NCBI RefSeq assembly: GCF_030499535.1
Contig: NZ_JASTLB010000001.1
Location: forward strand, 6,820,001-6,884,000
DNA length: 64,000 bases
Source of the DNA: Streptomyces sp. TG1A-8
GTDB taxonomy: Bacteria; Actinomycetota; Actinomycetes; Streptomycetales; Streptomycetaceae
Direction: 5' to 3'
Under the pieces are notes generated by a model that was not told the origin of the DNA, ran no database searches, and was given only the letters and a program-made list of their open reading frames with translations. The stretch's first letter is position 1. Each line of letters opens with the position of its first letter. A program made the position numbers and the translations under genes. Of this stretch, positions 1 to 7,766 are shown piece after piece.

Positions 1-209
1 GACAGGGTGTCGTACACCGTCACCCGGTGGCCGGTCGATGTCAGCGCCCCCACGACGGGTTCGAGGAAGGCGCCGCGGTCCCACTGGGCCATGACGGGGG
101 CGAGCACCGACGCGGTGCGCGGTGCCCGGTCGTCGCCCAGACTCACGGCGACCGCCGGTGCCGGCGCGGTGGTCCGCGCCGGCACCGGTGTCGCGAGGTG
201 CGAGGTCAC
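1..209 (-). CDS. Partial unknown protein downstream of the aldolase
   Basis: The reading frame starts at GTG 209 and runs off the left edge, giving about 69 N-terminal residues. The GTG overlaps the TGA of the aldolase gene (GTGA), so the two are translationally coupled and probably act together. The visible part has a Pro/Ala/Thr-rich start, then VSLGDD, an LAPVMAQWDRGAFLEP stretch and GHRVTVYDT. That resembles the first beta-alpha units of a Rossmann-like domain, but the family is not recognised. Third codon positions are GC-rich as in real genes. Confidence 0.6.
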   Translation of the reverse strand, partial: MTSHLATPVPARTTAPAPAVAVSLGDDRAPRTASVLAPVMAQWDRGAFLEPVVGALTSTGHRVTVYDTL

Positions 210-1141
210 GCCGCGACCGCCCTGGAGGTGAGCTCGCGTGCGGCGCTGAAGGCGGCGCCGATGTGGTCCGCGGGCAGCTTGCCCCGCTCCTCCACGGAGA
301 GGTCGAAGTGACCGAGGACCAGGTCGGGCAGCGGCAGTGAGGGCTTGGCCTCGGCGATCTCGGACTCCATGCGGTGGGCGAGGGTGAGGATCCGGCCGAG
401 GTCGTAGCGGTCGGCCCGGCCGGTGCGCCCCAGGTAGGCCAGCCACTGCTCGGTGATGAGGTTGCCGGGGCCCTTGCCCATGCCGAGGACCGACGAGTCG
501 ATCCAGGTGGCGCCGGCCTCGACCGCGGCGATGGAGTTGGCCAGGGCCAGCCCCAGGTTGTTGTGCGCGTGCAGGCCGGTGGCGGAGTCGGTGACCGAGC
601 GCACCAGGGTGACCAGCCGCGACACCTCGTCCGGCAGCAGGCTGCCGTTGGAGTCCGCCAGGTAGATCACGTCCGCGCCCGCGTCCTCGGACAGCGTGGC
701 GAGTTCCACGAGCCGCCGGCGGTCGAGCTGGCTGACGCGCGTGATGTTCACGGTGGTGGTGAAGCCGGTGTCCGCCGCCTTGCGGAGCATGGCCAGCCCC
801 GGTTCGGGCGCCTTGGACGGCAGGCAGAACCGCACCAGTCGCACGCCCGCCTCGAACATCGCGGTGAGGTCGTCGTCCTCGATGTTCCTCGGGTGCAGGA
901 TCATGCAGATCCGCTCGGGAGGTATGACCGAGGCCACGGCCCGTATGTAGTCGTCGGCGCCGGCTCCCGTCAGTCCTACGCCCGGCTTGGGCTTGAAGGA
1001 ACCCTTGCGGTATCCGATCTCGACCCACTCGACACCGGCCGCGGCGCTCTCACGGGCGTGGTGCAGGGCGTACTCCAGCGAGAAGTCGAAGTTGTTCCTG
1101 TACCCCCCGTCCCGCAGCGTCACATCAAGATTGGTGACCAT
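206..1141 (-). CDS. DRE-TIM (HMGL-like) aldolase family protein
   Basis: A 311-residue TIM-barrel protein of the DRE-TIM metallolyase superfamily, which includes 4-hydroxy-2-oxovalerate aldolase, HMG-CoA lyase and isopropylmalate synthase. The N-terminal LRDGGYRNNF is the catalytic Asp/Arg signature in the variant form found in aldolase-like members. IYLADSNGSL and GLHAHNNLGLALANS carry the barrel metal ligands. A Claisen-type cleavage or condensation of a 2-oxo acid is expected, but the substrate cannot be read. The start at 1141 is chosen because GGAGGAG precedes it at good spacing; an in-frame extension to 1228 has no homology. It overlaps the next gene by 4 bp. Confidence 0.85.
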   Translation of the reverse strand: MVTNLDVTLRDGGYRNNFDFSLEYALHHARESAAAGVEWVEIGYRKGSFKPKPGVGLTGAGADDYIRAVASVIPPERICMILHPRNIEDDDLTAMFEAGVRLVRFCLPSKAPEPGLAMLRKAADTGFTTTVNITRVSQLDRRRLVELATLSEDAGADVIYLADSNGSLLPDEVSRLVTLVRSVTDSATGLHAHNNLGLALANSIAAVEAGATWIDSSVLGMGKGPGNLITEQWLAYLGRTGRADRYDLGRILTLAHRMESEIAEAKPSLPLPDLVLGHFDLSVEERGKLPADHIGAAFSAARELTSRAVAA

Positions 1142-2409
1142 GTCTCCTCCGTTGGGTGTCCGAGGTGGCGGCTGCGAGGGTGAGGGGTGCTCGGCATTGA
1201 GCACTCGGTCGCGAGCGATGGATTGCACCGTGGAACCGCGACGGAAAACCGGTGTCCTTCCGGTACTGACACATAGCGGCGATGTCCCCCGTGCCTCGTC
1301 GCCTTTGTTTGTGCTTCAACAGGCCCGTATGACACATCGGCAGATTCTCACGTGGAACAACTGCCGGACGGACCCTGATCTCTCCGGGTGCAGCGCTCAT
1401 GCAAGGACGTTGCCGGCTGCGACTCCGGAAGGTGAAGTGAACGCTATCGTCGTTGGCCTGAGCGGTGCAAGACGCGCTTGTTTACGACCACGTGAAATCG
1501 AATTCCCCGCATTGGAGCCCGACATGAATAGTCGAATGTTCAACTGCTCCGTGCGCTCGGGAGCATTCCGCCGAGAATGACGACGCGGGTGTCCCGCAGG
1601 TCGGGCAGCGGTTCGCTTCGACCCGTGGCCGTACGGCCGACACGACTGTGACCAGCGTCTCGTACCGCTGGAAGGGTGACGTCACCCCCGGTGTGCCACG
1701 CGCGCCCAGGACGGGCGGGGCCGTGGCCTCGGCCCAGGAACCCGCAAGGTACTTTCGGCCGCCGAGTGTCCGGAATGCAATGCAGGTGTTTTCCCGTGCC
1801 GGCCGCAGGTGTTCGGAAACCGGCGGCTCGAGGAGTTCGGCCGCCCGCGGAATAACCCGCCCCCCAGCCTGTCCGGCGTCCGGCCGCTCGGTGAACCTCC
1901 CGCAATGCAACTTCCTGGTCGCGGTCGCGGCGTGTTCGGTCTTCCGCAACTCCATCCGATCCCCCCGTGTGTCCCCGTCTGACGCGAAAACGCCCGCGCG
2001 GCGTCGAGGTCCGTCCCTCGACGCGCAGGAGCTGCTGTCGCGAAAGCGATCCTCTCATCATGCACCGCATTTGCGGCAGGAATTTACCATCCATATACGT
2101 CGGGCCGTCCGGCGAGGCTCCGGGCATCCGGTCCCGGGCCGGCACGGGGGATTCCTGGCCCGGAACCGGCGGACGAGGCGCGCCGCTGTCCGTGGTGCGC
2201 TCCGCCACTCCCAAGTCCAGCATCCGAACGCGAGCCGTCCAAGACCCAATCCGTTCCGGTACCCATCATGATCGGTGATGAGCCGAGCCCGCGGCGGTGC
2301 CGGCCGGCCCGCTCGTGCCGGGGAAGGGTCCCACGCCGCACGATCGCGCCGTGCCCGCCGCGCAACGTCGATCCGCACGCCACCGACCCCGGTCTCCGGC
2401 GCCGATCGA
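1142..2409. other. No confident gene (1.3 kb)
   Basis: Open frames exist on both strands, for example a minus-strand frame at 1482-1955, but none has a recognised domain, a consistent codon bias and a good ribosome site together. The stretch 1260-1560 is less GC-rich than its surroundings and looks like a promoter or intergenic region. I see no RNA gene or clear repeat. Confidence 0.5.
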
Positions 2410-2820
2410 TCAGCGGGCGGCGAGGAGGCCCGTCGGACCGTGCGGCACGCTGGCGCCGTCGGTGGCGACACTGCGCGTCCTGTGCTCGACGGGATCCGTC
2501 CTCGTCCGGGCAGGAGAGCCGATGCCCAGCTCGATCTCCAGGCCCAGGGCCGTGGAACAGCGTCGTTCCGCGATCGCTCCCCACGGCCGGGTGAAGATCG
2601 GTGCGCCCAGCCCGAGGTCCGAAGCCCGGGCGGCCTCAACGAGATACCGGGACTCGTCCGTGGTGGGCGGGACGAAGTCGACGCCGGAGTCCGGTCGGGC
2701 GGTGTCGCGGGCGCAGGATCCCGCCGGGAACAGGCCGACGACGTCTTCGCGGCCCTTGACCACCGCGCCGAGATGACCTGTTGCTCCACCAACTGGAACG
2801 ACGTCACCGGGTCGCCCGTG
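2410..2820 (-). pseudogene. Unassigned coding-like remnant
   Basis: One minus frame reads with GC-rich third positions and a protein-like composition (VPVGGATGHLGAVVKG, VDFVPPTTDESRYLVEAA, IELGIGSP) and ends at a stop at 2410. The frame runs upstream past 2763 without a convincing start, and there is no ribosome site at GTG 2763. I do not recognise the family. It may be the C-terminal part of a lost gene. Confidence 0.25.
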
Positions 2821-2931
2821 GCAGCCCGATCACAGAACCACCGCCCCCGGCCCACGGGCCGGCTTCGACCCACCCCACCGTGTTCGGAACAACGAAGCCG
2901 ACCAGCTCGGGCGACGGTGCCAACCGGAGTA

Positions 2932-4101
2932 CTAGTCGACGTTCACCGGGCCGTCGCCCGGCTTCCTGTCGTCGCCCGGGCCCAGCCGGAGCGGGGCCTT
3001 GTCCTTGCGCTCCCCGGAGTCCTGGCCGCCGAGGTTCTGCCGGACGGAATCGAGGATCGTCAGGCCCTGGGACACCAGACCGGCGGCGATCTCACCGAGG
3101 CCGTCCGCGCCGTTCAGGACGTTGACATTGGCACCGGCCAGGCCGCCGGCGGCCTCCTTCACGATCTGCGGGAGCTGGTCGATCAGCATGCGGTCCAGCG
3201 CCACCCGGTCGTACGAGGCGGCCGCCTCGGCCTGGATCTTCATCCGCTGCGCCTCGGCGGCGGCGACGATCCTGACCCGCTCGGCCTCGGCCTCGGCGGG
3301 CTTCACGACCTCGGCCACGAGCTGCTGCTGGCGCAGCTCGGCCTGGCGCTGGGCCAGCTCCGTCTGAGCGGCGAGCACCTCCTGCTGGGCATGGGCCTGG
3401 GCGAGCGGTCCGGCCTGTGCGGCCTCCGCCTGGGCGCGGTCCACCTCGGCCGAGTACTCGGCCTTGACGATGGCGGTCTGCCGGGCGTACTCGGCCTGCT
3501 TGCGGGCCGCCGCCTGCTCCGCCTCGACCGCGGCCTGGGTGGCCTGTGCCTGGGCTATCTGCGCCTGCCGCTGGATGGCCGCCTTGTGCGGCGCGGACAT
3601 CGCGTCGATGTAGCCGGTGTCGCCGTCGTCGATCGACTGGATCTGCAGGGAGTCCACGATCAGGCCGATCTTGGCCATCTCCGTCTTCGAGGTGTCCAGG
3701 ACCTCGGCCGCGAGCTTCTGCCGCTCGGTGACGATCTCCTCGACCGTCATCGAACCGATGATCGCCCGCAGGTGTCCCGCGAAGATCCGGCCGGTGAGCA
3801 CGGACATCTGGTCCTGGTCGGAGAGGAACCGCTGACCGGCGTTGATGATGCTCTCGTGGTCGTTGCCGACCTTGAAGGCGATGACCGCGCGGACGTGCAG
3901 CGCGATGCCCTGGCGGGTCACGCAGTTCTCGGTGACCTCCGACTCGCACATCGACAACGTGAGGAAGCGGACCTTCCTGAAGACCGGCAGCACGAACTTG
4001 CCGTGCCCCGTCACCACTCGGAACGGCGCGCCCCCCAGTCCCCGCCTGCCCCCCGAGATCAACATCGCCTCGTCGGGAGCGGGAACGCGGTATCCGAACA
4101 T
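2932..4101 (-). CDS. Flotillin-like SPFH domain protein
   Basis: A 389-residue protein with flotillin architecture. An N-terminal SPFH/Band-7 domain (about residues 10-180) contains FRVVTGHGKFVLPV and VEEIVTERQKLAAEVL. It is followed by a long Ala/Glu/Gln-rich coiled coil (about 185-305) with repeated AEAE and AQAQ patterns, then a flotillin C-terminal segment (DRMLIDQLPQIVKEAAG). The last 40 residues are charged and probably disordered. Flotillins form membrane-microdomain scaffolds. The NfeD-like gene lies 10 bp upstream on the same strand, and such partners commonly act together. The start at 4101 begins MFGYRVP, typical of actinobacterial members. Confidence 0.88.
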   Translation of the reverse strand: MFGYRVPAPDEAMLISGGRRGLGGAPFRVVTGHGKFVLPVFRKVRFLTLSMCESEVTENCVTRQGIALHVRAVIAFKVGNDHESIINAGQRFLSDQDQMSVLTGRIFAGHLRAIIGSMTVEEIVTERQKLAAEVLDTSKTEMAKIGLIVDSLQIQSIDDGDTGYIDAMSAPHKAAIQRQAQIAQAQATQAAVEAEQAAARKQAEYARQTAIVKAEYSAEVDRAQAEAAQAGPLAQAHAQQEVLAAQTELAQRQAELRQQQLVAEVVKPAEAEAERVRIVAAAEAQRMKIQAEAAASYDRVALDRMLIDQLPQIVKEAAGGLAGANVNVLNGADGLGEIAAGLVSQGLTILDSVRQNLGGQDSGERKDKAPLRLGPGDDRKPGDGPVNVD

Positions 4102-4111
4102 GCTTGACTCC

Positions 4112-4363
4112 TCAGCCTGCGCCGACGGTACCCCCGTCGAGCGTGTCCAATGGATCCACCCACTCGATGACGCCGACTTCGCGGCATCCCCGTGATTCGA
4201 TCACGAGGACCGTCGTGCCCACCGGCAGGGGCTCCTCCGACCAGGCGAGGAAGGTCTCGGAACCGCCGCGTACCCGTACCAGCGCCTCACCGGGGCCCGT
4301 GGAACCGCGCGTTCCGATGAGCAGCCTGCCCGTGCGGCCGATCACGGCCTCGTCCTTCGGCAT
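4112..4363 (-). CDS. NfeD-like C-terminal (OB-fold) domain protein
   Basis: An 83-residue soluble protein matching the NfeD C-terminal beta-barrel: VIGRTGRLLIG, GEALVRVRGGSETFLAWSEE, PVGTTVLVIESRG. There is no protease domain or membrane segment, so it is the short stand-alone form often encoded with flotillins. The longer open frame to 4627 is low-complexity and unlikely to be translated. It probably forms an operon with the flotillin gene 10 bp downstream. The family assignment rests on the motif pattern and the neighbour. Confidence 0.75.
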   Translation of the reverse strand: MPKDEAVIGRTGRLLIGTRGSTGPGEALVRVRGGSETFLAWSEEPLPVGTTVLVIESRGCREVGVIEWVDPLDTLDGGTVGAG

Positions 4364-4765
4364 CACCGGCCGTCCTCCTCGTCCTGGCCCCAGGATCCAG
4401 ACGATAGACCAGGAGGACCGGCGGCCCGGTGCGGGAGCCCGGTGCTCCGCCCGCCCGGCCGCCACGGGGACTGCAGGGAGCGGAAGGGGGCGCCCTGGAC
4501 GAGGCGAGTCGTCCCTCGTCCAGGGGACCCACCGGTGGCTGCCTCCGGCTGCTCCGTCCACCCTCACGCCGCGGCGTGGTCTCACGGCGGGGACCACCCG
4601 CCGCCGCGCCGTCGTGCCGACCGGCACAGGTCCACGCCGTCCCCTCGAGAGGAGGTACCCGTGCCCTCGGCCCCCACCGAAGCCCTCATCCGCACCACGT
4701 CCGGTGCCGACCGGTCCGGGGCCCGTCCGACGACGCGTCGCGCACCAAGCTGCCGGAGGTCCACC
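4364..4765. other. No gene seen
   Basis: About 400 bp between the NfeD-like gene and the XRE remnant. Open frames are Pro/Arg-rich shadows with no family signal. It presumably contains the promoter for the leftward NfeD-flotillin operon. Confidence 0.5.
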
Positions 4766-4880
4766 ATGGTCGGCGGTGACAAGAAGAACCTGGCCGGCGA
4801 GGTGAGTGAGTTCCCGCGCACCCGGCGGGACATGATCACCCCGGGGCAGGCCGGGCCGCCCGTCACCGCAGTCGGTCGAA
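4766..4880 (+). pseudogene. N-terminal fragment of an XRE-family regulator
   Basis: ATG 4766 follows GGAGG at 4754-4758 and encodes LAGEVSEFPRTRRDMITP, then GQAGPPVTAVGR. This is the characteristic start of large Streptomyces helix-turn-helix regulators of the MmyB-like type (pattern: FLRTRRD.ITPEQAGLP, followed by a VPGLRREEVA motif). The match stops at about 4880, where the convergent TetR gene begins to overlap. The HTH and ligand-binding domains are absent, so this is a truncated relic with a preserved ribosome site. Confidence 0.6.
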
Positions 4881-5459
4881 TGCCCGGTCGGCGTCGGCCA
4901 CGGCCTCGGGGTGGACGTCGCGGGCGGTCCGACCGTCGGCGATCCTCTGCCAGTTGGTCCGGGCGAGCACCCGTTGGACGGCGAGTACCTGGGCGGCTCG
5001 CAGTCGTGCCTGGACGCCTTCGCCGAGGGCGTCCGCCAGTGCCTCCTCGTCCTGGAGCTGGTACCGCGTGAGCCGTCCCGCCAGGCTCGGCGTGGTGAAC
5101 ACCAGCCGATGGAACGCCACCACCTCCGGATGATCGTTGAGGCCGGTGACGGGGTCGTACCGGTCGAGGCCGGCCCGGAAGTGCCGGTGCAGCGCCGTCA
5201 CCGGCTTGATGCCGGGCCCGCGGTCGCGTACGACGCGTGCTGCTTCGCCCTGGTGGTCCGCGAACCGGTGCAGCACCAGGTCTTCCTTGGTGGGGAAGTA
5301 CCGGAAGAGGGTCGGCTTGGAGATCTCGGCCGCCGCGGCGATGTCGTTGACCGAGACGCGGTCGAAGCCGCGCTCGAGGAACAGTGAGACGGCCGCGTCA
5401 CCGATGGCGTCGCGCGTCCGTTCCTTCTTGCGGGCCCGCAGACCCGTCGGCTCACTCAT
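4863..5459 (-). CDS. TetR-family transcriptional regulator
   Basis: A 198-residue TetR-type repressor. The N-terminal HTH domain (about residues 10-60) includes RTRDAIGDAAVSLFLERGF, VSVNDIAAAAEISKPTLFRYF and PTKEDLV. The helical C-terminal domain binds an unknown ligand. The start MSEPTG at 5459 is preferred over a longer frame to 5534, which would run through the intergenic control region. It is divergent from the NmrA-type reductase gene 62 bp away and most likely controls it and itself. Confidence 0.88.
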   Translation of the reverse strand: MSEPTGLRARKKERTRDAIGDAAVSLFLERGFDRVSVNDIAAAAEISKPTLFRYFPTKEDLVLHRFADHQGEAARVVRDRGPGIKPVTALHRHFRAGLDRYDPVTGLNDHPEVVAFHRLVFTTPSLAGRLTRYQLQDEEALADALGEGVQARLRAAQVLAVQRVLARTNWQRIADGRTARDVHPEAVADADRAFDRLR

Positions 5460-5478
5460 CCGACCACCGTAACATTTA

Positions 5479-5507
5479 TAACTGAGTTGCTTTTTTAACC
5501 GAGTAAC
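5479..5507. promoter_or_regulatory. Putative TetR operator, two half-related sites
   Basis: The AT-rich gap between the divergent tetR and reductase genes holds two related 12-mers in the same orientation 17 bp apart: TAACTGAGTTGC (5479-5490) and TAACCGAGTAAC (5496-5507). AACTGAGTT is a near-palindrome. The position between divergent start codons fits an autoregulatory operator; this is inference. Confidence 0.4.
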
Positions 5508-5521
5508 GTTTCCCTGGGCGG

Positions 5522-6400
5522 GTGAATCACACACACATTCCTCCCGTGCTCGTAACCGGGGCGACGGGCCGGGTCGGCCGTGTCGTCATCGACCGGCTCC
5601 TCGATGCGGGCGTGCCGGTCCGTGCCCTCACCCATCGCTCCGAGGCGGCGGCGACGCTGCCGGCGAAGGTCGAGGTCTTCACCGGCGACCTCACTGTGCC
5701 CGGGACGCTCGACCCCGCATTGAACGGCGCCGGGGCGGTCTTCCTCGTCTGGACCGCCCCGCCTCGGACCGCCGCGGCGGTCGTCGATCGACTGGCGGCC
5801 AATGTGCGGCGGGTCGTCTTCCTCTCCTCCCCGCACCAGACGCCGCACCCCTTCTTCCAGCAGCCCAACCCCATGGCGGTGCTACACGCCGACATCGAGC
5901 GGCTCATCGCGGCCACCGGACTCGAGTCGACGATCATCCGGCCGGGGATGCTCGCGTCGAACTCGCTGGCCTGGTGGGCGCCCGCGATCCGGGCCGGCGA
6001 GGTCGTCCGGTGGCCTCACGGCGCTGCCGAGACGGCACCGGTCGACGACCGCGACGTCGCAGCCGTCGCGGCGCGCATGCTCCACCAGGACGGATGCGTC
6101 GGGGGCGACCACGTCCTCACGGGCCCCGAATCGCTGACCCAGGCTGCGCAGGTGGGCGTCATCGGCGACGTCCTGGGTCGCCGGATCGCCTTCGAGGAGA
6201 TGACGCCGGACGAGTTCCGGAGCCTGTCGGAGGGTGCGGCGCCCGGCCCGGTCGTCGACATGCTGCTCGCCGCGTGGAGCGCGGCGGTCGGACAGCCCGC
6301 GTACGTCACCACTGCGGTGGCCGACATCCTCGAAACGGCGCCGCGAACGTTTCGCCGGTGGGCCGCCGACCACGCCACCGCGTTCACGGAGGGTTCGTGA
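5522..6400 (+). CDS. NAD(P)H-binding NmrA-family reductase
   Basis: A 292-residue atypical short-chain reductase. VLVTGATGRVGRVVIDRL near the N-terminus is the dinucleotide-binding GxxGxxG loop. RALTHRSE, VFLSSPHQ and a STIIRPGML segment follow the NmrA/YtfG pattern, and the C-terminal ETAPRTFRRWAADHATAF is the usual tail of this group. Members reduce quinones or small electrophiles, or act as redox sensors; the substrate is unknown. It starts with GTG 5522 and is divergent from the TetR gene. A decayed relative of the same tail lies at 61192-61393. Confidence 0.85.
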   Translation: MNHTHIPPVLVTGATGRVGRVVIDRLLDAGVPVRALTHRSEAAATLPAKVEVFTGDLTVPGTLDPALNGAGAVFLVWTAPPRTAAAVVDRLAANVRRVVFLSSPHQTPHPFFQQPNPMAVLHADIERLIAATGLESTIIRPGMLASNSLAWWAPAIRAGEVVRWPHGAAETAPVDDRDVAAVAARMLHQDGCVGGDHVLTGPESLTQAAQVGVIGDVLGRRIAFEEMTPDEFRSLSEGAAPGPVVDMLLAAWSAAVGQPAYVTTAVADILETAPRTFRRWAADHATAFTEGS

Positions 6401-6524
6401 CCCCGTCGACCGCGACCTGCGCTCCCGGCCGCGGCCCTCAGTCCGCCGTCGTCCCGGCCCCGTCTTCGGGACGTGCCGGGCGCGTGCGCGTGAGGCTCGG
6501 ACGGGCCGGGGCGTTGAACCTCCT

Positions 6525-6690
6525 TCCTCACCCTGGTTGCCAAGCGGTCCCACTGGGGTGGGTGGCGGCGACGGTCCGGCCGTTCCGGTTGGTGTTGCGG
6601 TGGGCTCGCGGAGGACCCGCCGTCGCTTGAGGTGGGGGAGGACTCGTTCTCGTGGTGCCGGCAGCCGGGTGTGGTCGGCAAGCCGTGGTC
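6525..6690 (-). mobile_element. Decayed IS5-type transposase C-terminal fragment
   Basis: Read in shifting minus frames, the stretch gives TRLPAPRERVLPHLKRRRVL and further degraded text. It matches, with frameshifts, the end of the transposase fragment at 16400-16805 (HARLRAPGERAFARLKQWRI). The nucleotide similarity between the two places is visible by eye on the plus strand (CGGAGGA.CCGCC, GGTGC..GCAGCCGGG.GTGGTC). It is a short relic with no intact frame. Confidence 0.55.
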
Positions 6691-6849
6691 ACTGAGTGTG
6701 ATCCGTCTGCTTTCCCGCTGACGGCCGTGGCGAGAACGACGGCGGCGGGGCTGTCCGGTGAGTTTCCGGGTGACCCCGCCTGTGGGTGCCACTCGGGCCG
6801 GGACGGCGGCGGTCGCCGGCCCGGCCCCTGCCGCGCCACGGGCGGCGAG

Positions 6850-6945
6850 GCGACGCTCGGCATCCGGCGCCGCGGCCGCGCCGGTGCCGGCGGCAGTGAT
6901 GGCCCGCCGGCAGGTGCGGTCGACGACGTCGCGCATCTCGCTCAC
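6850..6945 (-). pseudogene. Remnant of an arsenic-linked thioredoxin reductase start
   Basis: GTG 6945 overlaps the arsC stop codon (GTGA) and opens MSEMRDVV, the normal start of thioredoxin reductases (family pattern MRDVVIIGSGPAGYTAA). Here the nucleotide-binding loop is scrambled: after MRDVV the frame reads DRTCRRAITAA, while another frame gives LPAGHH. Actinobacterial ars operons often place a trxB-like arsT after arsC, so the position agrees. I infer a decayed arsT; only about 30 codons are visible. Confidence 0.4.
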
Positions 6946-7364
6946 GCCGTCGTCTCCGGCTCGGCCGGGGCGATCTCGGCGATCAGGCCCTGGACGAGGC
7001 CCTTGATCTCGTCGCGGATCGGGCGGACGGCCTCGACGCCCCGGCCGGCCGGGTCCTCGAGCTTCCAGTCGAGGTAGCGCTTGCCGGGGAAGACGGGGCA
7101 GGTGTCGCCGCAGCCCATGGTGATGCAGACGTCCGACTCGCGGACCGCATCGATGGTGAGGATCTTCGGCGTCTCCTGGGAGATGTCGATGCCCACCTCG
7201 GCCATGGCCTCGACGGCGGCCGGATTGACCCGGTCACCGGGGTGGGAGCCGGCGGAGCGGACCTCGACGCGGTCTCCGGCCAGGTGGGTCAGCCAGGCGG
7301 CGGCCATCTGGGAGCGGCCGGCGTTGTGGACGCAGACGAACAGGACGGACGGCTTGTCGGCCAT
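6942..7364 (-). CDS. arsC: Arsenate reductase, low-MW phosphatase type
   Basis: A 140-residue arsenate reductase related to low-molecular-weight protein tyrosine phosphatases. The active loop FVCVHNAGRSQMA has the CX5R motif (Cys11 to Arg17), and Cys80, Cys85 and Cys89 around MGCGDTCP provide the resolving cysteines. It converts arsenate to arsenite, which Acr3 then exports. MADKPS at 7364 is preferred over an upstream ATG at 7388 because homology begins there. It is divergent from arsR-acr3 across a shared palindrome, so arsenite-responsive control by ArsR is expected. Confidence 0.93.
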   Translation of the reverse strand: MADKPSVLFVCVHNAGRSQMAAAWLTHLAGDRVEVRSAGSHPGDRVNPAAVEAMAEVGIDISQETPKILTIDAVRESDVCITMGCGDTCPVFPGKRYLDWKLEDPAGRGVEAVRPIRDEIKGLVQGLIAEIAPAEPETTA

Positions 7365-7407
7365 GGTGGTCGTTCTCTCTCGTCGCACGGCGGACCCCCC
7401 GCCAATG

Positions 7408-7443
7408 ACATCACCTCCCGCTGATATCAGCGGGAGGTGATGT
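7408..7443. promoter_or_regulatory. 36-bp perfect palindrome, putative ArsR operator
   Basis: Between the divergent arsC and arsR starts, positions 7408-7425 are the exact reverse complement of 7426-7443, centred on TGATATCA. It sits 14 bp before the arsR ATG, and its right arm contains the only Shine-Dalgarno-like run (GGGAGGTGAT, 7433-7442). Repressor binding would cover both promoters, and the transcript could also fold over the ribosome site. The palindrome is seen directly; its role is inferred. Confidence 0.8.
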
Positions 7444-7457
7444 GACAGTATCAGTGC

Positions 7458-7766
7458 ATGCTGACTTCAGTCGATCCTGATGTGATCCGGGTGCTGGGCG
7501 ATCCGCTCCGCCTGAAGATCGTGACCCTGCTGGCGTGCGAGACGCTCTGCACGACGCACCTGGTCGAGGAGACCGGAGCCAGGCAGACCAACCTGTCCAA
7601 CCACATGAAGGTGCTGCGCGAGGCCGGGATCGTGGAGACCGAGCCGTGCGGCCGTTTCACCTACTACAAGCTCAAGCCCGAGGTCTTGACCGGGATCTCC
7701 CAGCAGTTCGCCGAGCTCGCCGCCTCTGCCCGCACCGCCGCCGAGAACAAGAGGGCCTGCCCGTGA
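7458..7766 (+). CDS. arsR: ArsR-family arsenite-responsive repressor
   Basis: A 102-residue winged-helix repressor. The HTH region TTHLVEETGARQTNLSNHMKV and the wing GIVETEPCGRFTYYKL are typical. Candidate metalloid ligands are Cys27, Cys31, the wing Cys and Cys101 at the extreme C-terminus; the classical ELCVCDL motif is not present, so the arsenite site is of a different type. It overlaps acr3 by GTGA and starts just right of the 36-bp palindrome it is expected to bind. Confidence 0.9.
   Translation: MLTSVDPDVIRVLGDPLRLKIVTLLACETLCTTHLVEETGARQTNLSNHMKVLREAGIVETEPCGRFTYYKLKPEVLTGISQQFAELAASARTAAENKRACP

Noticed and set aside
2275..4107. 610-codon plus-strand open frame
   Set aside because: It is the antisense shadow of the flotillin gene. 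Its Leu/Gly-rich sequence mirrors the Ala/Glu coiled coil, and it has no ribosome site or family match.
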